In this document: piece by piece, positions 27,938 to 38,862 of the stretch
How the letters are laid out: each line of letters begins with the position of its first letter
Numbering within the stretch: position 1 is the stretch's first letter
From: Pseudomonadota bacterium
GTDB taxonomy: Bacteria; Pseudomonadota; Gammaproteobacteria; UBA1113
Assembly (NCBI GenBank): GCA_021782495.1
Contig: JAJXUV010000005.1
Span: forward strand, 60,928 to 124,927
DNA length: 64,000 nt
Direction: 5' to 3'
The notes under the pieces: generated by a model
What the model saw: only the letters and a program-made list of their open reading frames with translations
What the model was told of the DNA's origin: nothing
Databases searched by the model: none
Made by a program: the position numbers and the translations under genes

Positions 27938-27967
27938 AACAAGCTCCATTGTATCAAAACTTGAACA
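27938..27967 (-). promoter_or_regulatory. Extended -10 block upstream of dotA copy 2
   Basis: 'TTTTGATACAATGGAGC' on the minus strand, the counterpart of the block before icmV, 24-53 bases before the dotA copy 2 start. Confidence 0.5.
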
Positions 27968-28013
27968 TTTAAGGTGACTGTTATCCAGATATGTTATAGT
28001 ATTTTTGGTTCAG

Positions 28014-28028
28014 TTAATAAACTCTTAA
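28014..28028. promoter_or_regulatory. TTAA-N7-TTAA box between dotA copy 2 and icmW
   Basis: Two TTAA cores (28014-28017, 28025-28028) with 7 bases between, the PmrA-like spacing. It lies 27 bases upstream of the icmW -35 box and about 60 bases from the dotA -10 box, so which gene it could serve is unclear. A chance match cannot be excluded in AT-rich DNA. Confidence 0.35.
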
Positions 28029-28055
28029 GCCAAATAGGCACAAAAAAAGACAAAC

Positions 28056-28085
28056 TTGCAGTAGGTTTGAAAGAATCGTTATACT
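28056..28085 (+). promoter_or_regulatory. Promoter of the icmW operon
   Basis: TTGCAG (28056-28061), an 18-base spacer and TATACT (28080-28085), 24 bases before the icmW ATG. The ribosome site AGGAG follows at about 28098. Confidence 0.6.
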
Positions 28086-28109
28086 GTTCATGTTACAGAG
28101 GAGCTTGAA

Positions 28110-28556
28110 ATGCCCGATTTAAGCCATGATAGCGTACACCAATTTTGGAAAGATTATCCCGATCCGATGATTTATCGCGTCGTGTCCTTTATGGAAGGCG
28201 TAGAACATTGGACGGTAGACGAAAATCCCGAATTTGAAACGGCTATGCAAGAATTGGCGAATTCACTCGACACCATCGGCAATTATGAACTGGGGTCTCA
28301 ACAAGACTTTATCACTCTGTGCACTTACCTCAAAATGGCACGCATGCTGCGTTTACTCCAAGCCCTTGACACTGCCCATCCGGGTGGCGCTTCTAAGATA
28401 TTGATGTATGCAGAAGAAAATAGCGCCAGCAGTGAAGACGTTCCTGGCATATTTTTAAGACGAAATATTGTGTTTGAACGCCTTCGTTTGTTAGGCCGTG
28501 TTTTTGCCAATGAACGGATTGACATCGTCATGAAAGCTTTAGGGAGTGAAAAATGA
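28110..28556 (+). CDS. icmW: IcmW, Dot/Icm effector adaptor
   Basis: A 148-residue acidic cytoplasmic protein (Legionella IcmW 151). In Legionella IcmW forms a chaperone complex with IcmS that presents effectors to the DotL coupling protein. The opening 'SHDSVHQFWKDYPDPMIYRVVSFMEGVEHW' is split here as FWKDYPDPMIYRVVSFME, a strongly conserved family stretch. It has a good ribosome site and is the first gene of icmW - small gene - icmX. The last four bases overlap the next start (ATGA). Confidence 0.93.
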   Translation: MPDLSHDSVHQFWKDYPDPMIYRVVSFMEGVEHWTVDENPEFETAMQELANSLDTIGNYELGSQQDFITLCTYLKMARMLRLLQALDTAHPGGASKILMYAEENSASSEDVPGIFLRRNIVFERLRLLGRVFANERIDIVMKALGSEK

Positions 28557-28936
28557 AGCGCTTTGCTTGGGTGGGAGTTGGTTTGCTGCTGAATAGCACA
28601 CTCATTTATGCTGACGTCTTGTCAAACGATACTTTGAATCAAATCAACAACAATGCCAATACCATCAACACACAGGCACAAAATAATATGAGCCAACAGC
28701 AACAAGTCTTGTCACAAAGATTACAAGCGCTAACCGCGGCCATGCAATCACAAATACCCGATACGCCGGCCCCAGCGCCTGTGGTAACGCCAGCGCAACC
28801 TGCTGCACCTGTCACACCACCACCACAAGCACCTGCACAAGCGCCTGTCACGCAGCAACCGAATATCAGCGGCCTTCCAGCGTCGTCATCTAATAATAAC
28901 AGCAACAATAGCAATCAATGGAATTATGGTTTTTAA
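28553..28936 (+). CDS. Small secreted Gln/Pro/Asn-rich protein between icmW and icmX
   Basis: A 127-residue exported protein: signal peptide ('VGVGLLLNSTLIYAD', cleavage near residue 20), then a short helical Gln/Asn-rich part ('NNMSQQQQVLSQRLQAL'), then a Pro/Ala/Gln run ('PAPAPVVTPAQPAAP') and an Asn-rich tail ending 'NQWNYGF'. The ATG overlaps the icmW stop, so it belongs to the operon. L. pneumophila has icmX directly after icmW, so this gene is an extra member. Its pattern is that of a periplasmic spacer protein; I do not recognise a family. Confidence 0.75.
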   Translation: MKRFAWVGVGLLLNSTLIYADVLSNDTLNQINNNANTINTQAQNNMSQQQQVLSQRLQALTAAMQSQIPDTPAPAPVVTPAQPAAPVTPPPQAPAQAPVTQQPNISGLPASSSNNNSNNSNQWNYGF

Positions 28937-28960
28937 GGATTTTAAGGGGGAATGTCATCC

Positions 28961-30115
28961 ATGAAACAATTTTTTAAACACAGTACACTGGCCATCGGCT
29001 TGGTTTTTGGCTTAACGACTTATGCATTGCCTAACAATACGCTGAGCAATCAAAATAATCCCGTTAGTCCGAATACGCCTATCACGCAAAACAATTTAGC
29101 ACAGAAACAACAGGCAGGTAATACGCAAAATGCAACGAATAGCCTTATTTTGTGGTTGAATAACAATTTGGTCAATGGCACGCCCTTGCAATTCGCACAA
29201 ACCATGAAAGGCAATTGGGGAAGTATTTTGTCGAATGAAAGCTTGTCTACTTTAACTTGGGAACTCACCAGAGGCATTACTTTCGTCGATCTAAAAGGCA
29301 CTACGCCAGAAAGTGGCACCACGAATGACAATAGCAACTCGAACAACAAAAAGACCGCGCTTGCACAAAAAGAAACTAATTCCAATAATGTGGATGTCTC
29401 AAATAGAGTGCTAAAAAGTGGTGTCAGTGCGAATGGTATCGATACTTCCATTGGGCTTTTAAATGTCGCTAACCAAGCTAAATTAGTGCCTGACAGTACC
29501 ACGCCAGACCAGATAGTGACGCAAAAATTATCACAATTTAATATTGGTAAATTATTGAGTACCAACACCATCGCACCGAAATCAGAAGACGATAAAAATG
29601 CGCAAATCCTCATGCAATTTATTTCTGGCTTAGCCACTTCGGTCAGTCCTTTGACGACTCAGCAAATTAATAATAATACGGGACCTATCAATCTTTTCCA
29701 ACCTTTATATGGTGTTTATGTCGCACAACAATCACTGGGTTTAAATATATTGTATTCTTTGATCAGTGAACGTTTGGTGCAAAAAGGGTTGGGTACTCAG
29801 TTGGGAGGCCCACAAGCAGACATGAGCCCATTGGCGATCGATCAATACATGGCTACACGTCGTTTAAATGTGAACGACCCCAATGGTTGGTTGGCGCAAT
29901 TGTCCACTGCCAAACCGGCCGTGGTGATGAAAGAAGAATTGATGATGTTGGCTGAAATCCGTTATGAATTGTATGAAACTCGACGCGTCTTGGTGAACAT
30001 AGAACAATTAATGGCGGTGCAAGAATTGCAATCCAATGAAGCGAAAGCCGATCAATTGAATAAATTGCAAGCGTCTATTGCGGGTGCTAATCAACCCAAT
30101 GCCATTAACCAATAA
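28961..30115 (+). CDS. icmX: IcmX, periplasmic Dot/Icm protein
   Basis: A 384-residue exported protein (signal peptide 'LAIGLVFGLTTYALP'). The start at 28961 is preferred over the ATG at 28952 because AAGGGGG then lies 10 bases upstream. The mature N-terminal third is Asn/Thr-rich and low complexity. The C-terminal two thirds carry the conserved IcmX region with 'QPLYGVYVAQQSLGLNILYSL' (given as QPLYGVYVAQQSLG), 'QYMATRRLNVNDPNGWL' and the helix 'ELMMLAEIRYELYETRR'. In Legionella IcmX is periplasmic and required for the pore-forming step. Position after icmW supports the name. Confidence 0.88.
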   Translation: MKQFFKHSTLAIGLVFGLTTYALPNNTLSNQNNPVSPNTPITQNNLAQKQQAGNTQNATNSLILWLNNNLVNGTPLQFAQTMKGNWGSILSNESLSTLTWELTRGITFVDLKGTTPESGTTNDNSNSNNKKTALAQKETNSNNVDVSNRVLKSGVSANGIDTSIGLLNVANQAKLVPDSTTPDQIVTQKLSQFNIGKLLSTNTIAPKSEDDKNAQILMQFISGLATSVSPLTTQQINNNTGPINLFQPLYGVYVAQQSLGLNILYSLISERLVQKGLGTQLGGPQADMSPLAIDQYMATRRLNVNDPNGWLAQLSTAKPAVVMKEELMMLAEIRYELYETRRVLVNIEQLMAVQELQSNEAKADQLNKLQASIAGANQPNAINQ

Positions 30116-30160
30116 GAGGTTAGGTGCTCTGTACTACTCGATCCAGTTAATTGTGCCTAT

Positions 30161-30229
30161 TCTGTCATTCCTGCGAAAGCAGGGATCGAGGGTTTGAAAC
30201 TGGATTCCTGCTTTCGCAGGAATGACAGA
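30161..30229. repeat. 69-bp palindromic element, TGTCATTCCTGC family
   Basis: A perfect 23-base terminal inverted repeat: 'TCTGTCATTCCTGCGAAAG' plus CAGG at the left end and its complement at the right end, with a 23-base centre. It lies between the convergent icmX and lapB genes and could act as a two-way terminator. A sister copy is at 42361-42428. Confidence 0.9.
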
Positions 30230-30237
30230 CCTTTAGA

Positions 30238-31392
30238 TTATTCTCCCTCAACACCTATAATGGGTTTAACGCTATTCCAATGCTTGCAACTGGGGCAATG
30301 CCAGTCCAAAATTTTACTGGCATAACCGCATTGCACGCACCGATAAATCGGTTTGTCTTTTAACAAAGATTCCGTTAAAGTTTTGAGCAACTGAAGATCG
30401 CGGTTTTCTAAATCAGAGCGTCCTTGTTGCAAATGAATGAAATGGTTTAAACCACGAATCGACGGTTTCTGTTGCAATTGTTGTGCTAGAAAATCCACCG
30501 CGGCACTGTCTCCTTCTGTTTTTTGCAACTGATCGACAATGGTTAAAATGAGCGAGATCCGCGGGTATTGCATCAACAAGGTTTTTAACTCATTCATTAA
30601 AGCTTTTTCATCTTGTAAATGTTCATAGCAGGCAACGATGGCTGGTAAAATTTCTGGCAAAAAATCGGGATCTTCTGTGACGGCTTCTCGATAATAGCCT
30701 AAAGCAATTTTAGGATTACCGGCTTCTTTTTCCCAATCGCCTTGCAACCAACTGGCGCGCACGCAATATTTATCGTATTGATAGGCTTTTTTCAAATAGC
30801 GAAAGGCCATTTCATAACCCGATTTGCGTTGGGTTTCCAAAGCCAATTCGCAATAATAATGCGCCACTTCGCGGCCTATGTGATTGGGGCTTAAAGCACT
30901 TAATTTTTCAGCAACGGCGATGGCTTTTTCCCATTCTTTTTCTTGTTGATAAATATCCAGCAAATAAGTGTAACTTTCTTGCAAATACAATTTACTGTCG
31001 ATGACTTCTAAAAATAAACGCTCGGCTCTGTCGTACACGCCGGAGCGCAAATAATCCTGTCCTAAAGCGAGTAAAGCTTGAATCCGTTCGTTTTTGGATA
31101 AACTGGGCCTGGCGATTAAATTTTGATGGATGCGAATAGCACGATCGACTTCGCCTCGTCGTCTGAACAAATGGCCTAAAGCCAGATAGGTTTCGATGGT
31201 GTCGCTGTCGACTTGCAAGGTTTTGATCAACACTTCCAGCGCTTTATCGGGTTCTTCGTTTAAGAGATAATTTAAGCCAACCAAATAATCCTTTGGAACA
31301 CCCGTTGAAGTTAGAGTGTTTCTCGGTTTTTTTTGCCAGTATATCCATAAGAGAATGGCAATGATGGCTAGGGCGATGATCGCGTTGATCAC
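30238..31392 (-). CDS. lapB: LapB (YciM), LPS assembly/LpxC turnover protein
   Basis: Membrane-anchored TPR protein of 384 residues (E. coli 389). One N-terminal span (about residues 3-18, 'AIIALAIIAILLWIYW') is followed by about nine TPR units and a rubredoxin-like zinc knuckle with two Cys pairs ('CVQCGYASK' and 'CPSCKHW'). The GTG at 31392 is chosen: AAAGGAT lies upstream, and any earlier start would translate the REP arm. In E. coli LapB brings LpxC to FtsH for degradation; LpxC is encoded at 5.6-6.6 kb. The usual neighbours ihfB and lapA are missing between rpsA and lapB. Confidence 0.92.
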   Translation of the reverse strand: MINAIIALAIIAILLWIYWQKKPRNTLTSTGVPKDYLVGLNYLLNEEPDKALEVLIKTLQVDSDTIETYLALGHLFRRRGEVDRAIRIHQNLIARPSLSKNERIQALLALGQDYLRSGVYDRAERLFLEVIDSKLYLQESYTYLLDIYQQEKEWEKAIAVAEKLSALSPNHIGREVAHYYCELALETQRKSGYEMAFRYLKKAYQYDKYCVRASWLQGDWEKEAGNPKIALGYYREAVTEDPDFLPEILPAIVACYEHLQDEKALMNELKTLLMQYPRISLILTIVDQLQKTEGDSAAVDFLAQQLQQKPSIRGLNHFIHLQQGRSDLENRDLQLLKTLTESLLKDKPIYRCVQCGYASKILDWHCPSCKHWNSVKPIIGVEGE

Positions 31393-31425
31393 AGTTTTAA
31401 GATCCTTTGACAGAAAATACAGTAA

Positions 31426-31551
31426 CCGAGCTGCGGCCGTCAGGGAGCGGTGGTTCGGAGTGAGAAACTGCTGCCACTTCAAAACCTGGACATTTTCTCG
31501 TAACTATAGCGCCTTACTCCGAACCACCGCTCCCTGACGATCGCGGCTCGG
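31426..31551. repeat. REP pair between rpsA and lapB
   Basis: Arms at 31426-31450 and 31527-31551 (GTCAGGG/CCCTGAC). Each has one or two private changes (CTGCGGCC in the first, GACGATCG in the second), so this pair is slightly decayed. Confidence 0.88.
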
Positions 31552-31583
31552 TGAAAATCTCACGCAACTCAGTAGGTCCCAGC

Positions 31584-33272
31584 TTATTCATCGTCCTTGT
31601 TTTGATCTATCTTAAACAAATCGCCCAAGGTTGAACCCACATTGACATCGCGATTCAAATCGCGCATGACTTGTGCTTCTTCTTGGGAATCTTTGGCTTT
31701 GATAGACAAAGTCACCATACGCGTTTTGCGATCGACATTCATAAACTTGGCTTCTATAGTATCGCCAACGTGCAAATGCTCGGCTGCATTCGCGATTTTT
31801 TCTCGCGAGATGTCGGAAGCGCGCACATAACCTTCTACCTCATCGCCCAAATCAATCACGGCGCCTTTTTCATCCACGCTTTTGACGACGCCTGAAACAA
31901 TGCTGCCTTTGGCAACGCGTTCTGAAAAACTGCCGATGGGATCTTGTTCCAATTGTTTAATGCCTAAGGAAATACGTTCACGTTCTGGATCCACCGCTAA
32001 GACCATGGCTTCAACTTCCATGCCTTTCTTATAATGGCGAATGGCTTGTTCTCCGGGCTCACTCCAAGAAATGTCATTCAAATGCACCAAGCCATCGATG
32101 CCGCCTTCTAAGCCAATGAATAAACCAAAATCGGTAATGGATTTAATCGCGCCTTTGACGCGATCATTCTTTTCATGCGCGCTGGCAAACAATTCCCACG
32201 GATTTGCAGTACATTGCTTGATCCCTAAAGAAATACGTCGACGTTCTGAATCGATTTCCAACACCACGACTTCAATTTCATCGCCCAATTGCACGACCTT
32301 GCTGGGGTGAATGTTTTTATTGGTCCAGGACATTTCAGAAACGTGCACCAAACCTTCCACGCCTTTGTCTAATTCCACGAAGCAACCATAATCGGCAATG
32401 TTGGTAACTCGACCTTTCAAATGCGAACCGACTGGGTATTGATTGACGGTATTCAAGAAAGGATCGTCGCCCAATTGTTTCATGCCCAAAGACACGCGTG
32501 AACGTTCTTTGTCAAACTTCAGCACGGTGACGGACACTTCTTGGCCCACAGACAACAATTCGCTGGGGTGTTTGACGCGTGTCCAAGACATGTCGGTGAT
32601 GTGCAACAAGCCATCGATACCGCCCAAATCCACAAAAGCACCGTAGTCGGTTAAATTTTTCACGACACCGGCGACCACTTGACCTTCGTACAAGCCTTCC
32701 AATAAAGCTTGACGCTCTGTGCTGTCTTCAGATTCCAGCACAGCACGACGTGAAAGTACCACATTGTTGCGCTTCACATCCATTTTGATAACTTTAAATT
32801 CGAGCTCTTTGCCTTCTAAGTTCACTGAGTCACGCGTAGGACGCACATCGACCAAAGAACCCGGTAAAAACGCACGCACAGATTGGATTTCGACTGTAAA
32901 GCCCCCTTTGACTTTACCACTGACCATGCCAACCACGGTCGTTTTATTCTGATAGGCTTTTTCCAAATCCAGCCAAGCCTCTAGGCGTTTGGCTTTTTCA
33001 CGCGACAAACGCGTTTCGCCAAATCCATCTTCCAAAGCTTCTAAGACCACATCGACCGTATCGCCTTCTGCAATTTCTAATTCGCCCTTGTCATTTAAAA
33101 ATTGTTCTCGGGGGATCACGCCTTCTGATTTAAAGCCGGCATCGACTGTGATATAGTCTTTGTCGATACGAACGACTCTGCCTTGGCAGATAGCGCCCAA
33201 TTCTAATTTTTCTTTGGCAAAGCTTTGTTCTAATAATGTGGTAAATTCACCTTGTTTGATGTTGCTGATCAT
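31584..33272 (-). CDS. rpsA: 30S ribosomal protein S1
   Basis: RNA-binding ribosomal protein that brings mRNA to the 30S subunit. The 562 residues (E. coli 557) hold six S1 domains; the last four show the repeated pattern 'G-x-V-x(n)-DYG(C/A)FV-L--G-(I/V)(D/E)GLVH--(D/E)(M/I)SW', for instance '[21 protein letters not shown]' in part. It follows cmk by 70 bases, the conserved cmk-rpsA order of gammaproteobacteria. Confidence 0.98.
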   Translation of the reverse strand: MISNIKQGEFTTLLEQSFAKEKLELGAICQGRVVRIDKDYITVDAGFKSEGVIPREQFLNDKGELEIAEGDTVDVVLEALEDGFGETRLSREKAKRLEAWLDLEKAYQNKTTVVGMVSGKVKGGFTVEIQSVRAFLPGSLVDVRPTRDSVNLEGKELEFKVIKMDVKRNNVVLSRRAVLESEDSTERQALLEGLYEGQVVAGVVKNLTDYGAFVDLGGIDGLLHITDMSWTRVKHPSELLSVGQEVSVTVLKFDKERSRVSLGMKQLGDDPFLNTVNQYPVGSHLKGRVTNIADYGCFVELDKGVEGLVHVSEMSWTNKNIHPSKVVQLGDEIEVVVLEIDSERRRISLGIKQCTANPWELFASAHEKNDRVKGAIKSITDFGLFIGLEGGIDGLVHLNDISWSEPGEQAIRHYKKGMEVEAMVLAVDPERERISLGIKQLEQDPIGSFSERVAKGSIVSGVVKSVDEKGAVIDLGDEVEGYVRASDISREKIANAAEHLHVGDTIEAKFMNVDRKTRMVTLSIKAKDSQEEAQVMRDLNRDVNVGSTLGDLFKIDQNKDDE

Positions 33273-33342
33273 AATTTTAAATTTCCTAGACCTTTGTTGG
33301 GTCTGTTGATGTAATGTTTAGTTAAAATTCGAGTCCTGAAAA

Positions 33343-34053
33343 TCAAGACTCCCCCTGTTTTTTCTCAAATTCTCGCAAACGCTTATCCCATTGCAACACC
33401 ACTTCTGTAAATACTTCATTTACCGATAAATTTGTGGTATCGATAATCAGGGCATCTTCAGCCGGCTTCAAGGGTGAAACCGCCCGCGTTCTATCGCGCT
33501 CGTCCCTTTCAAGGATTTGGGCAAAAACATCGTCTAGGGTAACATTTCTTCCCTGCGCAATCAACTGCTTGTATCGGCGTCTCGCTCTGGCTTCGGGCGC
33601 TGCGTCCAGAAAAATCTTCAACTGCGCTTCGGGAAACACCACGGTGCCCATATCTCGACCATCGGCCACCAACCCAGGCAGTTTGGCAAACTGGCGCTGA
33701 CAATCCAGCAAAGCCGCGCGTATCGTCGGATAAACCGACAATTGGGAAGCCGCACTGCCAATCTGCGGCTCTCGAATCTGGACACTAATGTCTTTGCCCT
33801 TTAACAAAACCCGCATTTCCCCCTCAGAATCCGTGGCAAAATTGAGATCCAAATTCGCGATTTGTTTTAATAAGCCTTCACAATCTTCGATAGAAATCTT
33901 TGATTTTTCAGCAACAAAAGCCACCACCCTATAAATAGCACCGCTGTCCAAAATATGCCAATTGAGCCTTTTGGCCAATAAATGTGCGGTAGTTCCCTTC
34001 CCCACTCCCCCTGGACCATCTATGGTAATGATAGGTACTGCTGTACTTTGCAT
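33343..34053 (-). CDS. cmk: Cytidylate kinase
   Basis: Phosphorylates CMP and dCMP. The 236-residue protein (E. coli 227) has the P-loop 'IDGPGGVGKGTTA' (residues 11-23), the NMP-binding 'YRVVAF' region and 'VADGRDMGTVVFP' (about 119-131), plus the lid arginines in 'RARRRYKQL'. A good ribosome site (AAGGAG) precedes the ATG. First gene of the cmk-rpsA unit. Confidence 0.97.
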   Translation of the reverse strand: MQSTAVPIITIDGPGGVGKGTTAHLLAKRLNWHILDSGAIYRVVAFVAEKSKISIEDCEGLLKQIANLDLNFATDSEGEMRVLLKGKDISVQIREPQIGSAASQLSVYPTIRAALLDCQRQFAKLPGLVADGRDMGTVVFPEAQLKIFLDAAPEARARRRYKQLIAQGRNVTLDDVFAQILERDERDRTRAVSPLKPAEDALIIDTTNLSVNEVFTEVVLQWDKRLREFEKKQGES

Positions 34054-34100
34054 AAACTTTATTCTCCTTAGGGCGATCTAAGCGAATTGCAACTTGCTAT

Positions 34101-34262
34101 CCGAGCCGCGACCGTGAGGGAGTGGAGCTTCGAAGTGAGAAAGACAACTACGAGAAATAGTCATTTGAAATCCTGAACATTTGGTCCTTCGTTTAAGATG
34201 GACATTTTCTCATAACCCGGTTCTTTACTTCGAAGCTCCACTCCCTCACGGTCGCGGCTCGG
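34101..34262. repeat. REP pair with private loop variant, divergent genes
   Basis: Arms at 34101-34125 and 34238-34262 (GTGAGGG/CCCTCAC). Both arms share changes seen nowhere else in the window: AGTGGAGCTTCGAAG on one side and CTTCGAAGCTCCACT on the other. It separates cmk from the DUF945 gene. Confidence 0.92.
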
Positions 34263-34372
34263 TAGTCCCAGCGTAACTAGAACCTATCGCGACTCGGTAA
34301 GACCCTACTTGAAATTAGGAAGCATTCTAGCATAAAGTAATCTTCATCCATAGGCGATTCTTGAGGACCCCC

Positions 34373-35773
34373 ATGAAAAAGACCTTATCCATCCTAGCCC
34401 TTATTATCCTTATTATTGCTGCCCTGCCTTTTGTAACAGGCCTCATCGCCAAAAACCGCTTTGAAAATCTAGCGACCCAAATTCAACACCAAAACCCCAA
34501 TATCCAGCTAAAGACCAAATACCATTTAGGGTGGCTCTCCTCACGTGCCGTGCTTTCTTGGAGTTTAAATACCCCCACCAACACGGCCATGCCTACGCTT
34601 CAACATCCGGCCATTATTCACCACGGTCCTTTTATCCTTTTCAAAGACGAAGAAGGAAAAACACACTTCTTTTTCGGCATTGCACTATTGCAAGTTCAAT
34701 TGCCAGAATTAGCTCAAAATTCCGTCTTTTCGATTGACTTCAAAAAGAAAATTTTCAGCAATTTTATTTATATCCCTTTTAATTTACATTATGATTTCCG
34801 TTTACACACTCAATTACAAGCGACGGTCAATTTCAATCGCATTCCGCTTTTATCACTCAATTTGGATAACTTGGGCTTAAATGCGAATTTTACGCACAAC
34901 TTCAACCAAGTGCAGGGACAATTTCTATTAGAAAATTTGAATCTGGACAGTCAAAACAATGGGTATTTAGCGATCCCCAGAATAGAAATCAACATCGATC
35001 ATCACCTTGAACAAAGCGTTTATTTAGGCAATGAATCCATTCACATTCCTCTCATCGATTTGTCTATTCCCTCTTTAATACAACTTAAAATGCAAACCCT
35101 GGCCTCTTCTTTTGCGGGGCATCGCGAAAAAAATGATGATGTTGATTATACGCTGGATTTGAGCGTCAATAATATCTTATACGACAATCAATCTTATGGA
35201 CCCTTTGCTTTCGATTTTGAAATTCGCGATTTGAATTTTAAGGTCTTGTCTGAAGTGGAACAAAAACTCCAGCAGTATGTCAATGCCAAACCCGATCAAG
35301 CAAACAATGCGAGTGAACTGCAAACCACTTTAGAAAAAGACATGCGAACCTTGCTTCCTACTTTGATACAACCGAATACAGAATTCAATTTAAAACAATT
35401 GGATTTCTCCGTTCCGAGCGGCAGCATTCGCTCGAATGGCGTGTTGCATTTTTTAAAAACCCCTAAAATGTTGAGTCTCGATGCTTTAATGCAGGCATCG
35501 GAATTACAATACCATTTAGCGGCCAGCCAATCTTTAACGCAACTATTGATCCAATCCGTATTGGCTAAGAGTTTGGGTATTGTGGACAATCAATGGGATC
35601 CCGCGAAAATTTTGGCACAACTTTTGCGTTTAGGACTTGTCAAAGAAAACAATGGTTTTTATTATATCGATATTAGAGTGAAACAAAGCGTTCCTTATGT
35701 CAATGAATTGCCTTTCAATCCAGCGGTATTGCAAAAAATTCAATGGATTGCGCCGCAGACGGTGAAGCAGTGA
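34373..35773 (+). CDS. YdgA-like DUF945 protein
   Basis: A 466-residue envelope protein of the DUF945/YdgA family. The N-terminal span ('ILALIILIIAALPFVTGLIA', residues 7-26) looks like an uncleaved anchor. The family hallmarks are 'HLGWLSSRAVLSW' (about 53-65) and 'IIHHGPF' (about 80-86). The ATG at 34373 has GAGG 8 bases upstream; an earlier TTG is less likely. The family's role is not known. Monocistronic, convergent with rsmI. Confidence 0.82.
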   Translation: MKKTLSILALIILIIAALPFVTGLIAKNRFENLATQIQHQNPNIQLKTKYHLGWLSSRAVLSWSLNTPTNTAMPTLQHPAIIHHGPFILFKDEEGKTHFFFGIALLQVQLPELAQNSVFSIDFKKKIFSNFIYIPFNLHYDFRLHTQLQATVNFNRIPLLSLNLDNLGLNANFTHNFNQVQGQFLLENLNLDSQNNGYLAIPRIEINIDHHLEQSVYLGNESIHIPLIDLSIPSLIQLKMQTLASSFAGHREKNDDVDYTLDLSVNNILYDNQSYGPFAFDFEIRDLNFKVLSEVEQKLQQYVNAKPDQANNASELQTTLEKDMRTLLPTLIQPNTEFNLKQLDFSVPSGSIRSNGVLHFLKTPKMLSLDALMQASELQYHLAASQSLTQLLIQSVLAKSLGIVDNQWDPAKILAQLLRLGLVKENNGFYYIDIRVKQSVPYVNELPFNPAVLQKIQWIAPQTVKQ

Positions 35774-35776
35774 AGA

Positions 35777-35959
35777 TCTGTCATCCTCAGCAAAGCTGCG
35801 CAGCGGCTGCAACTGGGGATCCAGGAGAACTATAAAAAAATAAAGTGCTACCATTTGACTGTGAAAGATTGTCGAAACTGAAAGATTTCCTGGATCCCCG
35901 GCGGAGCCTGTACTCGGTACCCCGGGTAGTCGCTACGCGACCTTGCCGAGGATAACAGA
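35777..35959. repeat. 183-bp palindromic element, TCTGTCATCCTC family
   Basis: Ends 'TCTGTCATCCTC' and 'GAGGATAACAGA' are inverted with one mismatch; inside, 'TGGGGATCCAGGA' pairs with 'TCCTGGATCCCCGG'. It fills the gap between the convergent DUF945 and rsmI genes. A shorter relative with the same ends lies inside the gene at 51539-52771. Confidence 0.8.
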
Positions 35960-35999
35960 CCTTTGTGATTCAACATTCATCACTTTGTAAAACGCAGAT

Positions 36000-37909
<1,910 letters not shown>

Positions 37910-37977
37910 TCATCTTCTTCTGTTATAATGGCCGCTTTTCGAGTATGGCCAGAGGGGGAAGTATACACTTTCTTTGT

Positions 37978-38038
37978 CCGAGCCGCGACCGTCAGGGAGC
38001 GGTAAAATGACAAACACTCCCTGACGGTCGCGGCTCGG
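37978..38038. repeat. Short-loop REP pair, divergent obgE/rplY
   Basis: Arms at 37978-38002 and 38015-38038 with only 12 bases between (GTCAGGG/CCCTGAC). The second arm lacks its outermost CG. Confidence 0.9.
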
Positions 38039-38077
38039 TTAAAATAGTGCTACAAGCAAAATTTATGTTAAAAAACA

Positions 38078-38102
38078 AAAAACCCTGGTCGCGAGGGTTT
38101 TT
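38078..38102 (+). terminator. Terminator-like hairpin in the rplY leader
   Basis: 'AAAACCCT' pairs with 'AGGGTTTT' around a 7-base loop and is followed by T and GCC. It stands 32 bases before the rplY start, downstream of the REP pair, so it could be an attenuator of rplY or a leftover terminator. Confidence 0.5.
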
Positions 38103-38134
38103 GCCAGATAAAATACTTTTACGGAGTTTAAATT

Positions 38135-38818
38135 ATGACCAGTTCAATCGTTTTGAAGGCAAGCCTCAGAACGGACGTAGGGAAGGGTGCGAGCCGCCGC
38201 CTACGCCGTGACAATGGCGTGCCAGCCATTTTATATGGCGCCAAAAAAGAAGCCCAAGCTTTGTTGTTACAACACCATGAAATCATCAAGGTTTTAGAAA
38301 ATGAAGAAATTTACACCCAATTGTTCGACTTGAATATCGAGGGTGAAAATCATCGTGTGCGTTTGCGCGATATCCAACGCCATGCTTACAAACCGAAAAT
38401 TTTGCATATGGATTTTCAACGCATTCTGGGGAATGAGCGCATTCACGTGAAAGTGCCCTTGCACTTTATACACGAAGAAGATTCACCGGCTGCTAAACAA
38501 ATGGCCGTGATTGCCCACCAAATCAAAGAAGTGGAAATCATTTGCCAAGCTTCACACATTCCTTCTTTTATAGAAGTGGATTTGAGCCAGTTGGAAGTGG
38601 ATCAAATTGTGCATTTGTCCGATTTGAAATTGCCGGAGAATGCCGTGATCACCGCTTTAACGCATGGTGAAAGTCACGATTTACCCGTGGCTACCGCGCA
38701 CATGCCGAGAGCCGTTGTTGAAGAAGTAGAGGAAACAGCCGAAGCGTCTGCCGCAGAAGAAGGCGAAGCAACGTCTGCATCCGGTGAAGAAGGCCGTGTA
38801 GAAAATAAGGAAGGTTAG
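38135..38818 (+). CDS. rplY: 50S ribosomal protein L25 (long form, Ctc-like)
   Basis: Binds 5S rRNA. The 227-residue protein is the two-domain TL5/Ctc form: an L25 beta-barrel (residues 1-95; 'DVGKGASRRLRRDNGVPAILYG' in part) and a second domain (96-190), then an acidic Glu/Ala/Ser-rich tail. The ribosome site GGAG lies 9 bases before the ATG. It leads rplY-pth-ychF, a common gammaproteobacterial cluster. Confidence 0.96.
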   Translation: MTSSIVLKASLRTDVGKGASRRLRRDNGVPAILYGAKKEAQALLLQHHEIIKVLENEEIYTQLFDLNIEGENHRVRLRDIQRHAYKPKILHMDFQRILGNERIHVKVPLHFIHEEDSPAAKQMAVIAHQIKEVEIICQASHIPSFIEVDLSQLEVDQIVHLSDLKLPENAVITALTHGESHDLPVATAHMPRAVVEEVEETAEASAAEEGEATSASGEEGRVENKEG

Positions 38819-38862
38819 TTAATTACCCTTCCGATCTTAACGTACGAAAAGGGTACATAACC

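Noticed and set aside
28639..28914. Minus-strand Cys/Gly/Ala-rich frame opposite the small secreted gene
   Set aside because: It arises from antisense reading of Gln/Pro/Ala codons; the plus-strand gene has a signal peptide and is coupled to icmW.
29050..29637. Minus-strand frame of 195 codons opposite icmX
   Set aside because: Antisense to the Asn/Thr-rich part of icmX; composition explains the lack of stops.
31393..31482. N-terminal extension of lapB
   Set aside because: It would translate a REP arm; the GTG at 31392 has a ribosome site and gives the expected length.
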